In this document: piece after piece, positions 50,545 through 58,297 of the stretch
Layout of the letters: each line of letters begins with the position of its first letter
How positions within the stretch are numbered: position 1 is the stretch's first letter
Assembly: GCA_934503275.1 (NCBI GenBank)
Contig: CAKSVD010000005.1
Span: 1-64,000 of the forward strand
Reading direction: 5' to 3'
DNA length: 64,000 nucleotides
DNA from: an uncultured Faecalibacterium sp.
Lineage (GTDB): Bacteria; Bacillota; Clostridia; Oscillospirales; Ruminococcaceae
Notes under the pieces: generated by a model
Databases searched by the model: none
What the model was told of the DNA's origin: nothing
What the model saw: the letters and a program-made list of their open reading frames with translations, nothing else
Made by a program: the position numbers and the translations under genes

Positions 50545-50577
50545 GAAAAAAGCACGCAGAAACGAAACGGCGTGCTC

Positions 50578-50606
50578 TTGACAGAAACCTCAAAAGTGGG
50601 TATACT
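50578..50606 (+). promoter_or_regulatory. Promoter of the putative antitoxin RNA
   Basis: Perfect consensus -35 TTGACA (50578-50583) and TATACT (50601-50606), exactly 17 bp apart. No gene follows; the transcript would start near 50613. Confidence 0.75.
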
Positions 50607-50612
50607 GTAAAT

Positions 50613-50705
50613 AGAAAAGGCACTGCGACAAGCGGTCAGCCCTTTTGATGTAAGTTCTTAAAGACTAAGAACCGTCACCGGCCAGGGTGGCGGTTCTCGC
50701 TTTTT
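50613..50705 (+). ncRNA. Putative antitoxin RNA, antisense to the toxin message
   Basis: A consensus promoter and a hairpin terminator (50668-50679 with 50686-50697, then CGCTTTTT) define an RNA of about 90 nt without a ribosome site or usable frame. It runs convergently into the 3' part of the small toxin frame on the other strand and overlaps it from 50675 to 50705. This is the layout of type I antitoxins. Its 5' part (AAGGCACTGC, then CGGTCAGCC) resembles the leader of the opposing message, perhaps because the two transcripts arose by inverted duplication. Confidence 0.6.
50668..50697. terminator. Shared hairpin at the meeting point of the two small transcripts
   Basis: AGAACCGTCACC (50668-50679) pairs with GGTGGCGGTTCT (50686-50697), one T-G pair. 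On the plus strand it is followed by TTTTT. On the minus strand it lies at the end of the toxin frame. Confidence 0.7.
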
Positions 50706-50758
50706 ACCTTGATGGTAAATACCAATCCGAAGATATGGAACGTCAAAGTAATTGGCAT
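50675..50758 (-). CDS. Putative type I toxin, 27 residues
   Basis: The ATG at 50758 is preceded at 8 nt by a near-perfect ribosome site, AAAGGAGGTG. The peptide starts MPITLTFHIFGLVFTIKVKS, a hydrophobic beta/alpha stretch, and ends with the charged tail ENRHPGR, whose codons form part of the shared hairpin. Short hydrophobic peptides with a basic polar tail are typical of membrane-acting type I toxins. The message starts at its own promoter and begins with a stable hairpin. A consensus antisense RNA overlaps the 3' end. Toxicity is inferred from architecture only. Confidence 0.6.
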   Translation of the reverse strand: MPITLTFHIFGLVFTIKVKSENRHPGR

Positions 50759-50814
50759 AAGCTTCACCTCCTTTCGGAAGTGGGGCCGAACCGCCTGCCG
50801 TTATGTGCAGTGCC

Positions 50815-50832
50815 TTGCTGCCGAAGCAGCAA
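50815..50832 (-). other. 5' hairpin of the toxin message
   Basis: TTGCTGC and GCAGCAA close a TTCG tetraloop (minus strand), and the predicted +1 (about 50830) falls inside it. Such 5' hairpins stabilise toxin messages and hide their ends. Confidence 0.6.
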
Positions 50833-50836
50833 TTCT

Positions 50837-50865
50837 ATAATAGCATATAATTCGACAAATGACAA
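50837..50865 (-). promoter_or_regulatory. Promoter of the putative toxin message
   Basis: On the minus strand TTGTCA (50860-50865) and TATTAT (50837-50842) are exactly 17 bp apart. Confidence 0.7.
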
Positions 50866-50867
50866 GT

Positions 50868-50902
50868 AAAACCCCCGGAGCGTTTTTTGCTCCGGGGGTT
50901 TT
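50868..50902. terminator. Bidirectional terminator behind proS
   Basis: AAAACCCCCGGAGC (50868-50881) pairs with GCTCCGGGGGTTTT (50889-50902). It ends proS transcription 25 bp after its stop and overlaps the start of the toxin promoter region. Confidence 0.8.
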
Positions 50903-50926
50903 GTATCGGGTTAGAAAGGCAAATGC

Positions 50927-52366
50927 TTAGTAAGCAACGCCCCAGTAGACCATGGCCTTGGCGGGCTTACCGCAGCAGGGGCACACATCGCTCAGCTGCT
51001 CCTGCTCAAAGGGCATACAACGGCTGGAAAGTCCGGCCTCTTCCTTCATCTTCATCTCGCAGGCCAGATCGCCGCACCACATGGTCTTGATGTAGCCGGT
51101 GTTGGCTTTTGCCAGCTCCTTCACCTCGTCCATGGTGGTAGCAGCCCAGGTGCGCTTTTCGCGGTTTTCCAGCGCACGCTGGTACAGATCCTTGCGCAGA
51201 GCCTCCAGCTGGGCGGGAATGGCAGTTTCCAACTCGTCCAAGCCTACAAAGACCTTCTCGCGGGTGTCGCGGCGCACCAGAACGCACTGGTTCTTTTCCA
51301 GATCCTTGGGGCCAATCTCAAGGCGCAGGGGCACGCCCTTCATCTCCCACTGGGCAAACTTCCAGCCGGGGGCGTTGTCGCTGTCGTCCAGCTTCACGCG
51401 GGCGTATTTGCTGATCTTTTCGGCCAGCTCGGCAGCCTTCTCAGAGACGCCGGGCTTGTGGGCGGCAATGGGCACCACCACCACCTGAATGGGCGCAATG
51501 GCCGGGGGCAGGATCAGGCCGTCGTCATCGCCGTGGGTCATGATGATGGCACCCACCAGACGGGTAGAAACACCCCAGCTGGTCTGGAACGGATGATGCA
51601 GCTGGTTGTCGCGGCCGGTAAAGGTGACATCGTAAGCCTTGCTGAACTTGTCGCCAAAGTAGTGGCTGGTGCCGCTCTGCAAAGCCTTGCCGTCCTTCAT
51701 CATGGCCTCGATGGTGTAGGTGGCCTCAGCACCGGCAAACTTTTCCTTGTCGGTCTTGCGGCCCTTCACCACGGGGATCGCCAGATCCTGCTCGCAGGTG
51801 TCTGCGTAGCAGTTCAGCTGCTGCTGGGTCTCTGCCTCGGCCTCGGCAGCGGTCTCGTGGATGGTGTGACCCTCCTGCCACCAGAACTCGCGGCTGCGCA
51901 GGAAGGGACGGGTGGTCTTTTCCCAGCGCACCACGCTGCACCACTGGTTGTACTTCATGGGAAGCTCGCGGTAGCTGTGCAGCACGCGGGACCAGTGGTC
52001 GCAGAACATGGTCTCGCTGGTGGGACGCACCGCCAGACGCTCCTCCAGCTTGTCGGAGCCGCCCATCGTGACCCACGCCACCTCCGGCGCGAAGCCATTG
52101 ACGAGTTCGCCTTCCTTCTGCAGCAGGCTCTCCGGGATCAGCACCGGCATAGCCACATTCTCATGGCCGGTAGCCTTGAACCGGGTATCCAGATCCTTCT
52201 GGATCAGTTCCCAGATGGCCTGACCATAGGGGCGCAGGATGATAAAGCCCTTCACACTGGAATACTCCACCAGTTCTGCTTTCACGCAGATGTCGGTGTA
52301 CCACTGTGCAAAGTTTTCTTCCTGACTGGTGATCGCCTGCACGAGCTTCTTGTTGTCTTTTGCCAT
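50927..52366 (-). CDS. proS: Prolyl-tRNA synthetase, archaeal/eukaryotic type
   Basis: This 479-residue class II synthetase charges tRNA(Pro). It lacks the editing insertion of the E. coli type and has the C-terminal zinc-like domain with [18 protein letters not shown], where the terminal Tyr is typical of this type. Motif 2 is in [20 protein letters not shown], motif 3 near [20 protein letters not shown]. The ATG at 52366 has GGGAGG 12 nt upstream, a somewhat long spacing. Its terminator is at 50868-50902. Confidence 0.96.
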   Translation of the reverse strand: MAKDNKKLVQAITSQEENFAQWYTDICVKAELVEYSSVKGFIILRPYGQAIWELIQKDLDTRFKATGHENVAMPVLIPESLLQKEGELVNGFAPEVAWVTMGGSDKLEERLAVRPTSETMFCDHWSRVLHSYRELPMKYNQWCSVVRWEKTTRPFLRSREFWWQEGHTIHETAAEAEAETQQQLNCYADTCEQDLAIPVVKGRKTDKEKFAGAEATYTIEAMMKDGKALQSGTSHYFGDKFSKAYDVTFTGRDNQLHHPFQTSWGVSTRLVGAIIMTHGDDDGLILPPAIAPIQVVVVPIAAHKPGVSEKAAELAEKISKYARVKLDDSDNAPGWKFAQWEMKGVPLRLEIGPKDLEKNQCVLVRRDTREKVFVGLDELETAIPAQLEALRKDLYQRALENREKRTWAATTMDEVKELAKANTGYIKTMWCGDLACEMKMKEEAGLSSRCMPFEQEQLSDVCPCCGKPAKAMVYWGVAY

Positions 52367-52426
52367 TTTGTTATATCCTCCCAAGGCCGTGCGCCAAACG
52401 CGGCGCGTTCCGCACGAACCATAATA

Positions 52427-52476
52427 AAGCCCCGCCTGCCTGCACGGCCGTGTGCCGCACTGCAAAGGCGGGGCTT
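52427..52476 (-). terminator. Terminator of acpP
   Basis: AAGCCCCGCC (52427-52436) and GGCGGGGCTT (52467-52476) pair perfectly with a GC-rich loop of 30 nt. It lies 14 bp beyond the acpP stop. Confidence 0.6.
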
Positions 52477-52489
52477 CTGCCTAAAAAAA

Positions 52490-52726
52490 TCAGTTCTGCG
52501 CGTGGCTGTCCACAAAGTTTACCACATCGCCTACGGTGCGCAGGGACTCGATGGCGTCGTCCGGCACCTCGATGCCAAACTCGTCCTCCAGCGTCATCAC
52601 CATATCCACGATATCCAGACTGTCGGCCTCAAAATCGCTCATGATATCGCTTTCCAGCGTGATCTTTGCCGGGTCAACGTCCAGCTGCTCAGCCAGCAAT
52701 GCACGGATTTTTTCAAAAGTATCCAT
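52490..52726 (-). CDS. acpP: Acyl carrier protein
   Basis: The acidic 78-residue protein carries fatty acid intermediates on a phosphopantetheine arm. The attachment serine lies in DFEADSLDIVDMVMTLEDEF, and helix 3 is AIESLRTVGDVVNFVD. It has its own promoter on the minus strand (52839-52867) and a terminator. It is not next to other fatty acid genes. Confidence 0.96.
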   Translation of the reverse strand: MDTFEKIRALLAEQLDVDPAKITLESDIMSDFEADSLDIVDMVMTLEDEFGIEVPDDAIESLRTVGDVVNFVDSHAQN

Positions 52727-52838
52727 TCCTGTGGTCTCCTTTTTGCAGTTGTATTGCATACGCGTACAGTCCGCCGTGCCCCGGAAAAGCCTCCGGTCTC
52801 CGGCACAGCCTTGCCTACTGTACAAAGCGCTCTCTTTT

Positions 52839-52867
52839 TTTATATCCCATGCAGTGCGTATTGTCAA
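52839..52867 (-). promoter_or_regulatory. Promoter of acpP
   Basis: On the minus strand TTGACA (52862-52867) and TATAAA (52839-52844) are exactly 17 bp apart, with a leader of about 105 nt. Confidence 0.75.
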
Positions 52868-52917
52868 GCCCTGTTTTGCAGCAACTGAAGAAAATTGTCT
52901 GAAAGCTGCTTTTTCCC

Positions 52918-52946
52918 TTGACATCTCGTGCCGGTTTTTTTACTAT
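52918..52946 (+). promoter_or_regulatory. Promoter of dapF
   Basis: TTGACA (52918-52923) and TACTAT (52941-52946) are 17 bp apart. A TATTAT at 52944-52949 overlaps it. Confidence 0.7.
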
Positions 52947-53002
52947 TATATAGTAATGAGTTTACAGGGACTGACCGGTCCCTTTTATAAGGAGCGATAA
53001 GC

Positions 53003-53842
53003 ATGAAGCTTTCATTCACCAAAATGCAGGGCTGCGCCAACGATTATATCTATCTGGATTGCCGCACTTCCGGCGTGCCGGAGGATATCGCAGCGCTTTC
53101 ACAGCGGCTGTCCCGGCGGCACTTTTCCATCGGCGCGGACGGCATCATCTGCATCTGCGCACCGGTCACAGCCGGGGCAGACGCCATGATGCGCATCTTT
53201 AATGCGGACGGCAGCGAGGGCAAGATGTGCGGCAACGGCATCCGCTGCGTGGCCGAGTGGTTGTATACCCACGGCACGGCAAAGCCGAAGCTTGCCATCG
53301 ACACCCTCAGCGGCTTAAAGACCGTTGCCCGCATGGGCGAGGGGCTGTGGCAGGTGGAGATGGGCGCCTACACCGCAATGGCGGCGGCGCTGCCCGCCGT
53401 GAACATGGGCGAAGGACCGCTGGTGGACCTGCCCCTGGAGGTGGAAGAGAACCTGTGGCGGGTGACCTGCATCAGTGTGGGCAACCCCCACTGCGTGACC
53501 ATTGTGCCGGATGTGGACAGTCTGAAGCTGGAGCAGATCGGCCCGGGCTTTGAGCACCACGAAAACTTCCCGGAGCGCATCAACACCGAGTTTGTGCAGG
53601 TGGTGGACGCCACCCACCTGAAGATGCGTGTGTGGGAGCGTGGCAGCGGCGAGACATGGGCCTGCGGCACCGGCACCTGCGCCACCGTGGCAGCCCTGAC
53701 CGAGTTGGGCGTCTGCCCCGCCGGAGAGGACGTCCATGTACAGCTGCGCGGCGGCGAACTGACCATCCGGGTACTGCCCGGCAAGCAGCTGCTGATGACC
53801 GGCGCTGCCGAGACCGTGTGCGAGGGCACGACCGAAGTTTAA
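53003..53842 (+). CDS. dapF: Diaminopimelate epimerase
   Basis: The 279-residue enzyme converts LL- to meso-diaminopimelate for lysine and peptidoglycan. Both catalytic cysteines are present: MCGNGIRCVAEW (about residue 78) and ETWACGTGTCATVAAL (about residue 218). The start has AAGGAG upstream. The next gene, dapL, makes the LL-isomer, so the two final steps of the aminotransferase pathway are encoded side by side, interrupted only by the MITE-like repeat. Confidence 0.96.
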   Translation: MKLSFTKMQGCANDYIYLDCRTSGVPEDIAALSQRLSRRHFSIGADGIICICAPVTAGADAMMRIFNADGSEGKMCGNGIRCVAEWLYTHGTAKPKLAIDTLSGLKTVARMGEGLWQVEMGAYTAMAAALPAVNMGEGPLVDLPLEVEENLWRVTCISVGNPHCVTIVPDVDSLKLEQIGPGFEHHENFPERINTEFVQVVDATHLKMRVWERGSGETWACGTGTCATVAALTELGVCPAGEDVHVQLRGGELTIRVLPGKQLLMTGAAETVCEGTTEV

Positions 53843-53847
53843 ATAAG

Positions 53848-53990
53848 AACCCTCTCAGTCGCCTGACGGCGACAGCTCTCCCGAAGGGCAAGCTTTTCTG
53901 CATCAAAAGAAAAAGTTTCCCTTCAAAGCGAAAAAGCTCCCCCTCTCGGGGGAGCTGGCATCGAGCGAATGCGAGATGACTGAGAGGGTT
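53848..53990. mobile_element. 143-bp MITE-like repeat element
   Basis: Perfect 13-bp terminal inverted repeats, AACCCTCTCAGTC and GACTGAGAGGGTT, bound 143 bp with inner inverted repeats (GCTCTCCCGAAGGGC; GCTCCCCCTCTCGGGGGAGC). It contains no gene. A short relative with the same ends lies at 34027-34067. Non-coding elements with these ends are known to me as abundant dispersed repeats in gut clostridia. It separates dapF from dapL by 176 bp. Confidence 0.8.
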
Positions 53991-54018
53991 CCACAATATA
54001 GAAGCGAGGGAAAGTATC

Positions 54019-55206
54019 ATGAAGATGAACAAGCATTACAACGAACTGAAGGCCAGCTACCTGTTCGTGGACATTGCTCACAAGGTGGCTGCGTATCAGG
54101 AAGCACACCCGGAAAAGGAGATCATCCGTCTGGGCATCGGCGATGTGACCCAGCCGCTGGCAAAGTGCGTGGTGCAGGCCATGCGCGATGCCGCTGAGGA
54201 GATGGGCACTAAGGAGGGCTTCCACGGCTACGGCCCGGAGCAGGGCTACCCCTTCCTCAAGCAGGCCATTCAGGGCTACTACGCCGGCCGCGGCACCCAG
54301 CTTGCCGAGGACGAGATCTTTATCTCGGACGGCGCCAAGAGCGACCTTGCAAACCTGCTGGGTCTGTTCGATGTGGACAACACCGTGCTGGTACCGGACC
54401 CCGTGTACCCCACCTATGTGGATGATAACGTCACCGATGGCCGCAAGATCATCTATAGCCGCACCGGGCAGGAGAATGGCTTCCTCGGGATGCCGGACGA
54501 GAGCGTAAAGGCAGATATCATCTATATCTGCAGCCCCAACAACCCCACCGGCGCTGCCTACACCCGCGCACAGCTGAAGGCATGGGTGGATTACGCCCGC
54601 AAGAACGATGCCATCATCCTGTACGATGCCGCCTACGAGTGCTTTATCTCGGAGGGCGAGCTGGCCCGCAGCATCTTCGAGATCGAGGGTGCACGCCAGT
54701 GCGCTGTGGAGATCTGCTCCTTCTCCAAGATCGCAGGCTTTACCGGCACCCGCTGCGGCTACACCGTAGTGCCCAAGGAGTTGGAGCGCGAGGGCATGAG
54801 CCTGAATAAGCTGTGGCTGCGCCGCCAGACTACCAAGTTCAACGGTGTGCCCTATGTGGTGCAGCGCGCCGCTGCCGCCGTGTTCACTGAGAGCGGCATG
54901 GCCGAGATCCAGTCCAATCTGGATTACTACCGCCGCAATGCAAAGGTGATCGCCGATGCACTGGACGAGTGCGGCGTGTGGTACTGCGGCGGCAAGAACA
55001 GCCCCTACATCTGGCTGCGCTGCCCCGGCAACATGAAGAGCTGGCAGTTCTTTGACTGGCTGCTGGAAAACTGCGGCGTTGTGGGCACCCCCGGCGTGGG
55101 CTTCGGCGAGTGCGGCGAGGGCTACTTCCGCCTGACCGCCTTCGGCGATGCGGAAAAGACCAAGCTTGCCGCCGAGCGCATCAAGACCGCTATCAAGGCG
55201 CTGTAA
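54019..55206 (+). CDS. dapL: LL-diaminopimelate aminotransferase
   Basis: The 395-residue PLP enzyme makes LL-diaminopimelate from tetrahydrodipicolinate and glutamate in one step, bypassing the succinylase/acetylase branches. The N-terminus reads RLGIGDVTQPLAKCVVQAM, the PLP lysine is in CSFSKIAGFTGTRCGY, and CSPNNPTGAA holds a substrate-pocket Asn. Length and motifs match the DapL class. Together with dapF it completes the pathway to meso-DAP. Confidence 0.94.
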   Translation: MKMNKHYNELKASYLFVDIAHKVAAYQEAHPEKEIIRLGIGDVTQPLAKCVVQAMRDAAEEMGTKEGFHGYGPEQGYPFLKQAIQGYYAGRGTQLAEDEIFISDGAKSDLANLLGLFDVDNTVLVPDPVYPTYVDDNVTDGRKIIYSRTGQENGFLGMPDESVKADIIYICSPNNPTGAAYTRAQLKAWVDYARKNDAIILYDAAYECFISEGELARSIFEIEGARQCAVEICSFSKIAGFTGTRCGYTVVPKELEREGMSLNKLWLRRQTTKFNGVPYVVQRAAAAVFTESGMAEIQSNLDYYRRNAKVIADALDECGVWYCGGKNSPYIWLRCPGNMKSWQFFDWLLENCGVVGTPGVGFGECGEGYFRLTAFGDAEKTKLAAERIKTAIKAL

Positions 55207-55221
55207 AACCTATAAAAATAG

Positions 55222-55256
55222 CACCCGCTGTCCATTTTGGATGGCGGGTGTATTTT
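55222..55256 (+). terminator. Terminator of dapL
   Basis: CACCCGC (55222-55228) and GCGGGTG (55244-55250) form the stem, extended by TGTCC/GGATG pairing in the loop, followed by a T run. Confidence 0.8.
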
Positions 55257-55269
55257 TTTGTGCACCCTC

Positions 55270-55300
55270 TTGACAAGTCTGTATCTACTGTATATACTGT
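55270..55300 (+). promoter_or_regulatory. Promoter of the YtrA-type ABC operon
   Basis: Consensus TTGACA (55270-55275) and TATACT (55293-55298) are 17 bp apart. The -10 lies within a symmetrical sequence (GTATAT, 7 nt, ATATAC), a plausible operator for the GntR regulator encoded next. Confidence 0.75.
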
Positions 55301-55339
55301 ACATATACGGACGAAACACAAGCGTCAAAGGAGCAGCCG

Positions 55340-55711
55340 ATGGAACTGTTTATCAACAACAAAAGCGGCGCGCCCATCTATGACCAGATCTACAACCAGA
55401 TCAAGCAGCAGATCATCAGCGGGGCTTTGCAGCCGGACGAGGCCATGCCCTCCATCCGGGGGCTGGCACGGGATCTGCGCATCAGCGTCATTACCACCAA
55501 GCGCGCCTACGATGAACTGGAAAAAGAGGGCTTTCTTTATGCAGTACCGGCAAAGGGCTTTTTTGTAGCCCCTAAAAATACCGAGTTACTGCGGGAAGAA
55601 AACCTGAAAAAGATTGAAGAGCACCTTACCGAGGCCGTCCGCCTGTCCGCGTCCTGCGGGCTGAGCAGGGAAGAACTGCGGGAGATGCTGGAACTACTGT
55701 GGGAGGGCTGA
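55340..55711 (+). CDS. YtrA-subfamily GntR regulator
   Basis: This 123-residue regulator has a winged helix at the N-terminus (GAPIYDQIYNQIKQQIISGA; MPSIRGLARDLRISVITTKRAYDELEKEG) and only a short helical tail of about 50 residues instead of a ligand domain. That marks the YtrA group. These regulators usually repress an adjacent ABC transporter operon, as here. CAAAGGAG precedes the ATG. The gene heads the operon. Confidence 0.9.
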   Translation: MELFINNKSGAPIYDQIYNQIKQQIISGALQPDEAMPSIRGLARDLRISVITTKRAYDELEKEGFLYAVPAKGFFVAPKNTELLREENLKKIEEHLTEAVRLSASCGLSREELREMLELLWEG

Positions 55712-55713
55712 AT

Positions 55714-56559
55714 ATGAACGCACTGGAACTGCAGGGGCTTACAAAGCACTATAAGGACTTTACCCTTGGACCGCTGGATCTGACCCTGCCCGGCGGCACC
55801 ATCTGCGGCCTGATCGGTGAAAATGGCGCGGGCAAAAGCACCACCATCCGGCTGATCTTAGACATGGTGCAGCGGGACGGCGGCACCGTGACCATTCTTG
55901 GCAGGGACAGCCGCACCGCTTCTGTCCGCACCAAGGAGGAGATCGGCGTGGTGCTGGGCAGCGATGGCATCCCCCTGTGCCTGAACGCTGTGGAGGTGGG
56001 CAAGGTGATGGCAGGCATCTACCACAACTGGGACGCTGGTGACTACACGGCGTTTTGCCGGAAATTTGACCTGCCGCCGGACAAAAAGTATAAGGATTAC
56101 TCCGCTGGAATGCAGAGGAAGCTGTGCATTGCGGTGGCGCTTTCCCACCACGCAAAGCTGCTGCTGCTGGATGAAGCCACCAATGGGCTGGACCCGGTGG
56201 TGCGGGATGAAGTGGTGGATATCCTGCTGGATTTTGCCCGGGACGAAGAACGCTCCATCCTCATTTCCTCCCACATTGTCAGCGACCTGGAAAAGCTGTG
56301 CGATACCATTGCATTCCTGCACAAGGGCAGGCTGCTGCTGTGCGAAGAAAAAGATGCTTTGCGGGAAGAATATGCCTTGTGGCACGGCACGGCGGCGCAG
56401 CTGGCGGCACTGGATGTACGGGTGTACGGCAAGCGGGTAACGCCCTACGGGGTCGAGGCGCTGGTGCGCCGGGACGCAATGCCTGCCGGGGCCAATCTTT
56501 CCCCGGCGAGCATCGAAGAATTGTTTGTGCTGATGGTGAAAGAGGAGTGTGCAGAATGA
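55714..56559 (+). CDS. ABC transporter ATP-binding protein
   Basis: This 281-residue ATPase has Walker A GENGAGKST at about 37-45, the signature YSAGMQRKLCIAVAL and Walker B LLLLDEATNGLDPVV; the H-loop is ISSHIVSDLEKL. The C-terminal 70 residues are typical of ABC-2 type exporters. The ATG at 55714 has GGGAGG before it. It overlaps the permease gene by 4 bp. Confidence 0.92.
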   Translation: MNALELQGLTKHYKDFTLGPLDLTLPGGTICGLIGENGAGKSTTIRLILDMVQRDGGTVTILGRDSRTASVRTKEEIGVVLGSDGIPLCLNAVEVGKVMAGIYHNWDAGDYTAFCRKFDLPPDKKYKDYSAGMQRKLCIAVALSHHAKLLLLDEATNGLDPVVRDEVVDILLDFARDEERSILISSHIVSDLEKLCDTIAFLHKGRLLLCEEKDALREEYALWHGTAAQLAALDVRVYGKRVTPYGVEALVRRDAMPAGANLSPASIEELFVLMVKEECAE

Positions 56560-57200
56560 AAGGCTTGTTGCTAAAGGACGCTTATCAGATATGGCACTAT
56601 GCCAAAGGTGTCATTGTGGCCGCCGTGGTCATGATGGGCGCAGGCGTGGTTACCATCATGAATGGGGCCAATTTCTTTATTGTATATGCGGGCTTTCTGA
56701 TGGGCATGATGCCCATGACCCTGCTGGCCTATGATCAGGCCAGCAAATTCAGCGAGTACAGCGGCGTGCTTCCGGTGACAAAAGAACAGCTGGTGGGCAG
56801 CAAATACATCATTGGCCTGTGCGGGCTGGTGCTGGCGGAACTCTTCGCCGCCGCAGCCCTTGGCGTGGCAAGCCTGCACTGGACAGCTGTGGACCATGCG
56901 CTTGTGGTTTCCACGCTGGTGCAGGTAGGCATGACCACCCTGCTCGGCAGTACCATCCTGCTGCCGTTGAGCTACCGCTTCGGCTACGAAAAGGCAAAAT
57001 ATGCGTTTTATCTTATGGTCGGCCTGGTTGCGGCTCTGATGGGGTTTGGCGTGTCCGCCAATGAGGACGGCCTGGCCCGGAACCTTCTGCCGCAGGGCGT
57101 TCCGCCACTGGCTCTGCTGGGCATTGTACTGATCGTTCTGGGGCTGTACTCCCTCTCTTGGCGGCTGTCGGTGGCCTGGTACGGAAAGGCAGAGCAGTAA
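56556..57200 (+). CDS. ABC-2 type permease
   Basis: The 214-residue membrane protein begins MKGLLLKDAYQIWHYAKG and has six hydrophobic segments (about residues 20-38, 40-58, 85-105, 112-135, 148-170, 185-205). ASKFSEYSGVLPVTKEQLVG between helices is typical of the ABC2_membrane_2 group. With the ATPase and YtrA regulator it forms a small exporter of unknown substrate, often induced by cell-wall antibiotics in other Firmicutes. ATGA overlap with the ATPase gene. Confidence 0.87.
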   Translation: MKGLLLKDAYQIWHYAKGVIVAAVVMMGAGVVTIMNGANFFIVYAGFLMGMMPMTLLAYDQASKFSEYSGVLPVTKEQLVGSKYIIGLCGLVLAELFAAAALGVASLHWTAVDHALVVSTLVQVGMTTLLGSTILLPLSYRFGYEKAKYAFYLMVGLVAALMGFGVSANEDGLARNLLPQGVPPLALLGIVLIVLGLYSLSWRLSVAWYGKAEQ

Positions 57201-57201
57201 G

Positions 57202-57360
57202 ATGAAGAAAAGTCAAATTGCGGGCATCCTGTTCGGTGTTGCTATGGGCGCTTTGTTCAGCGTGTCACTGGGAACAGTCGGTTTTGTGCTGGGTGCCAAC
57301 TTTGCAAGTCTGGGCATGGTGATGTTCAAAGGATTGGATGACCCACAGGATAAAAAGTAA
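57202..57360 (+). CDS. Small membrane peptide of the ABC operon, 52 residues
   Basis: The start at 57202 is one base after the permease stop. The product begins MKKSQIAGILFGVAMGALFS and has one continuous hydrophobic region to about residue 40 with several glycines, then an acidic/basic end (DDPQDKK). It is cotranscribed as the last gene of the YtrA operon and is followed by a terminator. It may modify or stabilise the transporter. No family recognised. Confidence 0.65.
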   Translation: MKKSQIAGILFGVAMGALFSVSLGTVGFVLGANFASLGMVMFKGLDDPQDKK

Positions 57361-57373
57361 GATGTAAAAAAGT

Positions 57374-57415
57374 GCGCCGCCCCTGCCGGAAAAGCTTCTC
57401 CGGTAAGGGCGGCGC
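57374..57415. terminator. Terminator between convergent genes
   Basis: GCGCCGCCC (57374-57382) pairs with GGGCGGCGC (57407-57415), with a second inner pairing (CCGGA/TCCGG). An A run on the left and TGTATTTATTT on the right serve both directions. Confidence 0.75.
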
Positions 57416-57420
57416 TGTAT

Positions 57421-57660
57421 TTATTTCTCGGGCTTTTCGGCGGTTTTCTGCGCGGCTTCCAGTTCATCCACCCGCTTTTGCAGGGCGGTGATCTTGTCGT
57501 CCATTTTCAGGAACGTCCAGACCAGAACAGCCAGCACTAACGCAGGAGGAACGACCATCCACAGGGACTGCCGACACCAGAGCAGCAGCGAATAGCCGCC
57601 GAATACGGTAAAGAGAAACACCGCAAACAGGCTTGCAGCCAGCACAGCAAAAAATCCCAT
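57421..57660 (-). CDS. Small membrane protein with coiled-coil tail
   Basis: This 79-residue protein has two hydrophobic helices (about residues 2-22 and 31-50) and a heptad-like C-terminal helix (KITALQKRVDELEAAQ). The ATG at 57660 has AAAGGAG at a suitable distance. It may bind a partner through the coiled coil. No function known. It lies 19 bp after the YhcH gene and likely shares its transcript. Confidence 0.6.
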   Translation of the reverse strand: MGFFAVLAASLFAVFLFTVFGGYSLLLWCRQSLWMVVPPALVLAVLVWTFLKMDDKITALQKRVDELEAAQKTAEKPEK

Positions 57661-57679
57661 GCAGAAAATCTCCTTTCGG

Positions 57680-58156
57680 TTATTCTTCCGTTTCTTCCTC
57701 GTCCGGATCCAGCTCAATGCTGAACACGGCTTTTTTCAGCTTGCCGCAGCCCTGCGCCTTCAGGCCGGATTTATACGGCTCCCCGGCCAGATACAGGGCA
57801 AAACGTCCCTCGCACAGCATTCCGGCAATGCTGGTGCCGGCAGTGCCTACGGTGGTGTCGGCGGCTTCATCGGCGGGCTTGGTGGGAGTCAACTCCGCGA
57901 GGCTCACCTCAAACAACTCGCTGCCGTCTAAGTCGGTCTCCAGCGTGATGTGGTTGTCATGCCGCTGGAACAGTGCCTTGTCGGAGGTCTGGGGCGTGAC
58001 GGTGCTCACGGTGACCACGGCCTTTTCGCCGTCGATGCGGGTGCGCCCGGCGGGCAGGGTGGTGATATCCCGCGCCATGATGTACTCGATGACAGTGTCC
58101 AGATTGTCGCTTACGCCCAGATAGTTGGGCAGGTTGTTCAGGGTATCGTAGATCAT
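57680..58156 (-). CDS. YhcH/YjgK/YiaL-family protein
   Basis: This 158-residue protein has a cupin-like fold with the family pattern LPAGRTRIDGEKAVVTVSTV, FQRHDNHITLETDLDGSELF (metal-binding Glu/His), and GRFALYLAGEPYK. Members are linked to sialic acid or other sugar catabolism and to biofilm control in E. coli, with no secure reaction. GGAGG precedes the ATG at 58156. No sugar genes adjoin it. Confidence 0.85.
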   Translation of the reverse strand: MIYDTLNNLPNYLGVSDNLDTVIEYIMARDITTLPAGRTRIDGEKAVVTVSTVTPQTSDKALFQRHDNHITLETDLDGSELFEVSLAELTPTKPADEAADTTVGTAGTSIAGMLCEGRFALYLAGEPYKSGLKAQGCGKLKKAVFSIELDPDEEETEE

Positions 58157-58297
58157 GGGAAAAGTCCTCCATCTGTATCGTTTTGGTTACCAGTATGGTA
58201 TCACAGGTTTGGAGCAGATGCAACATCTACGGTGTTTTGCCCGCTGCGGGTCATCTTTTTATGCCTGCAAGCACGCCAGCCGGAGCGTTTTGCTTTG

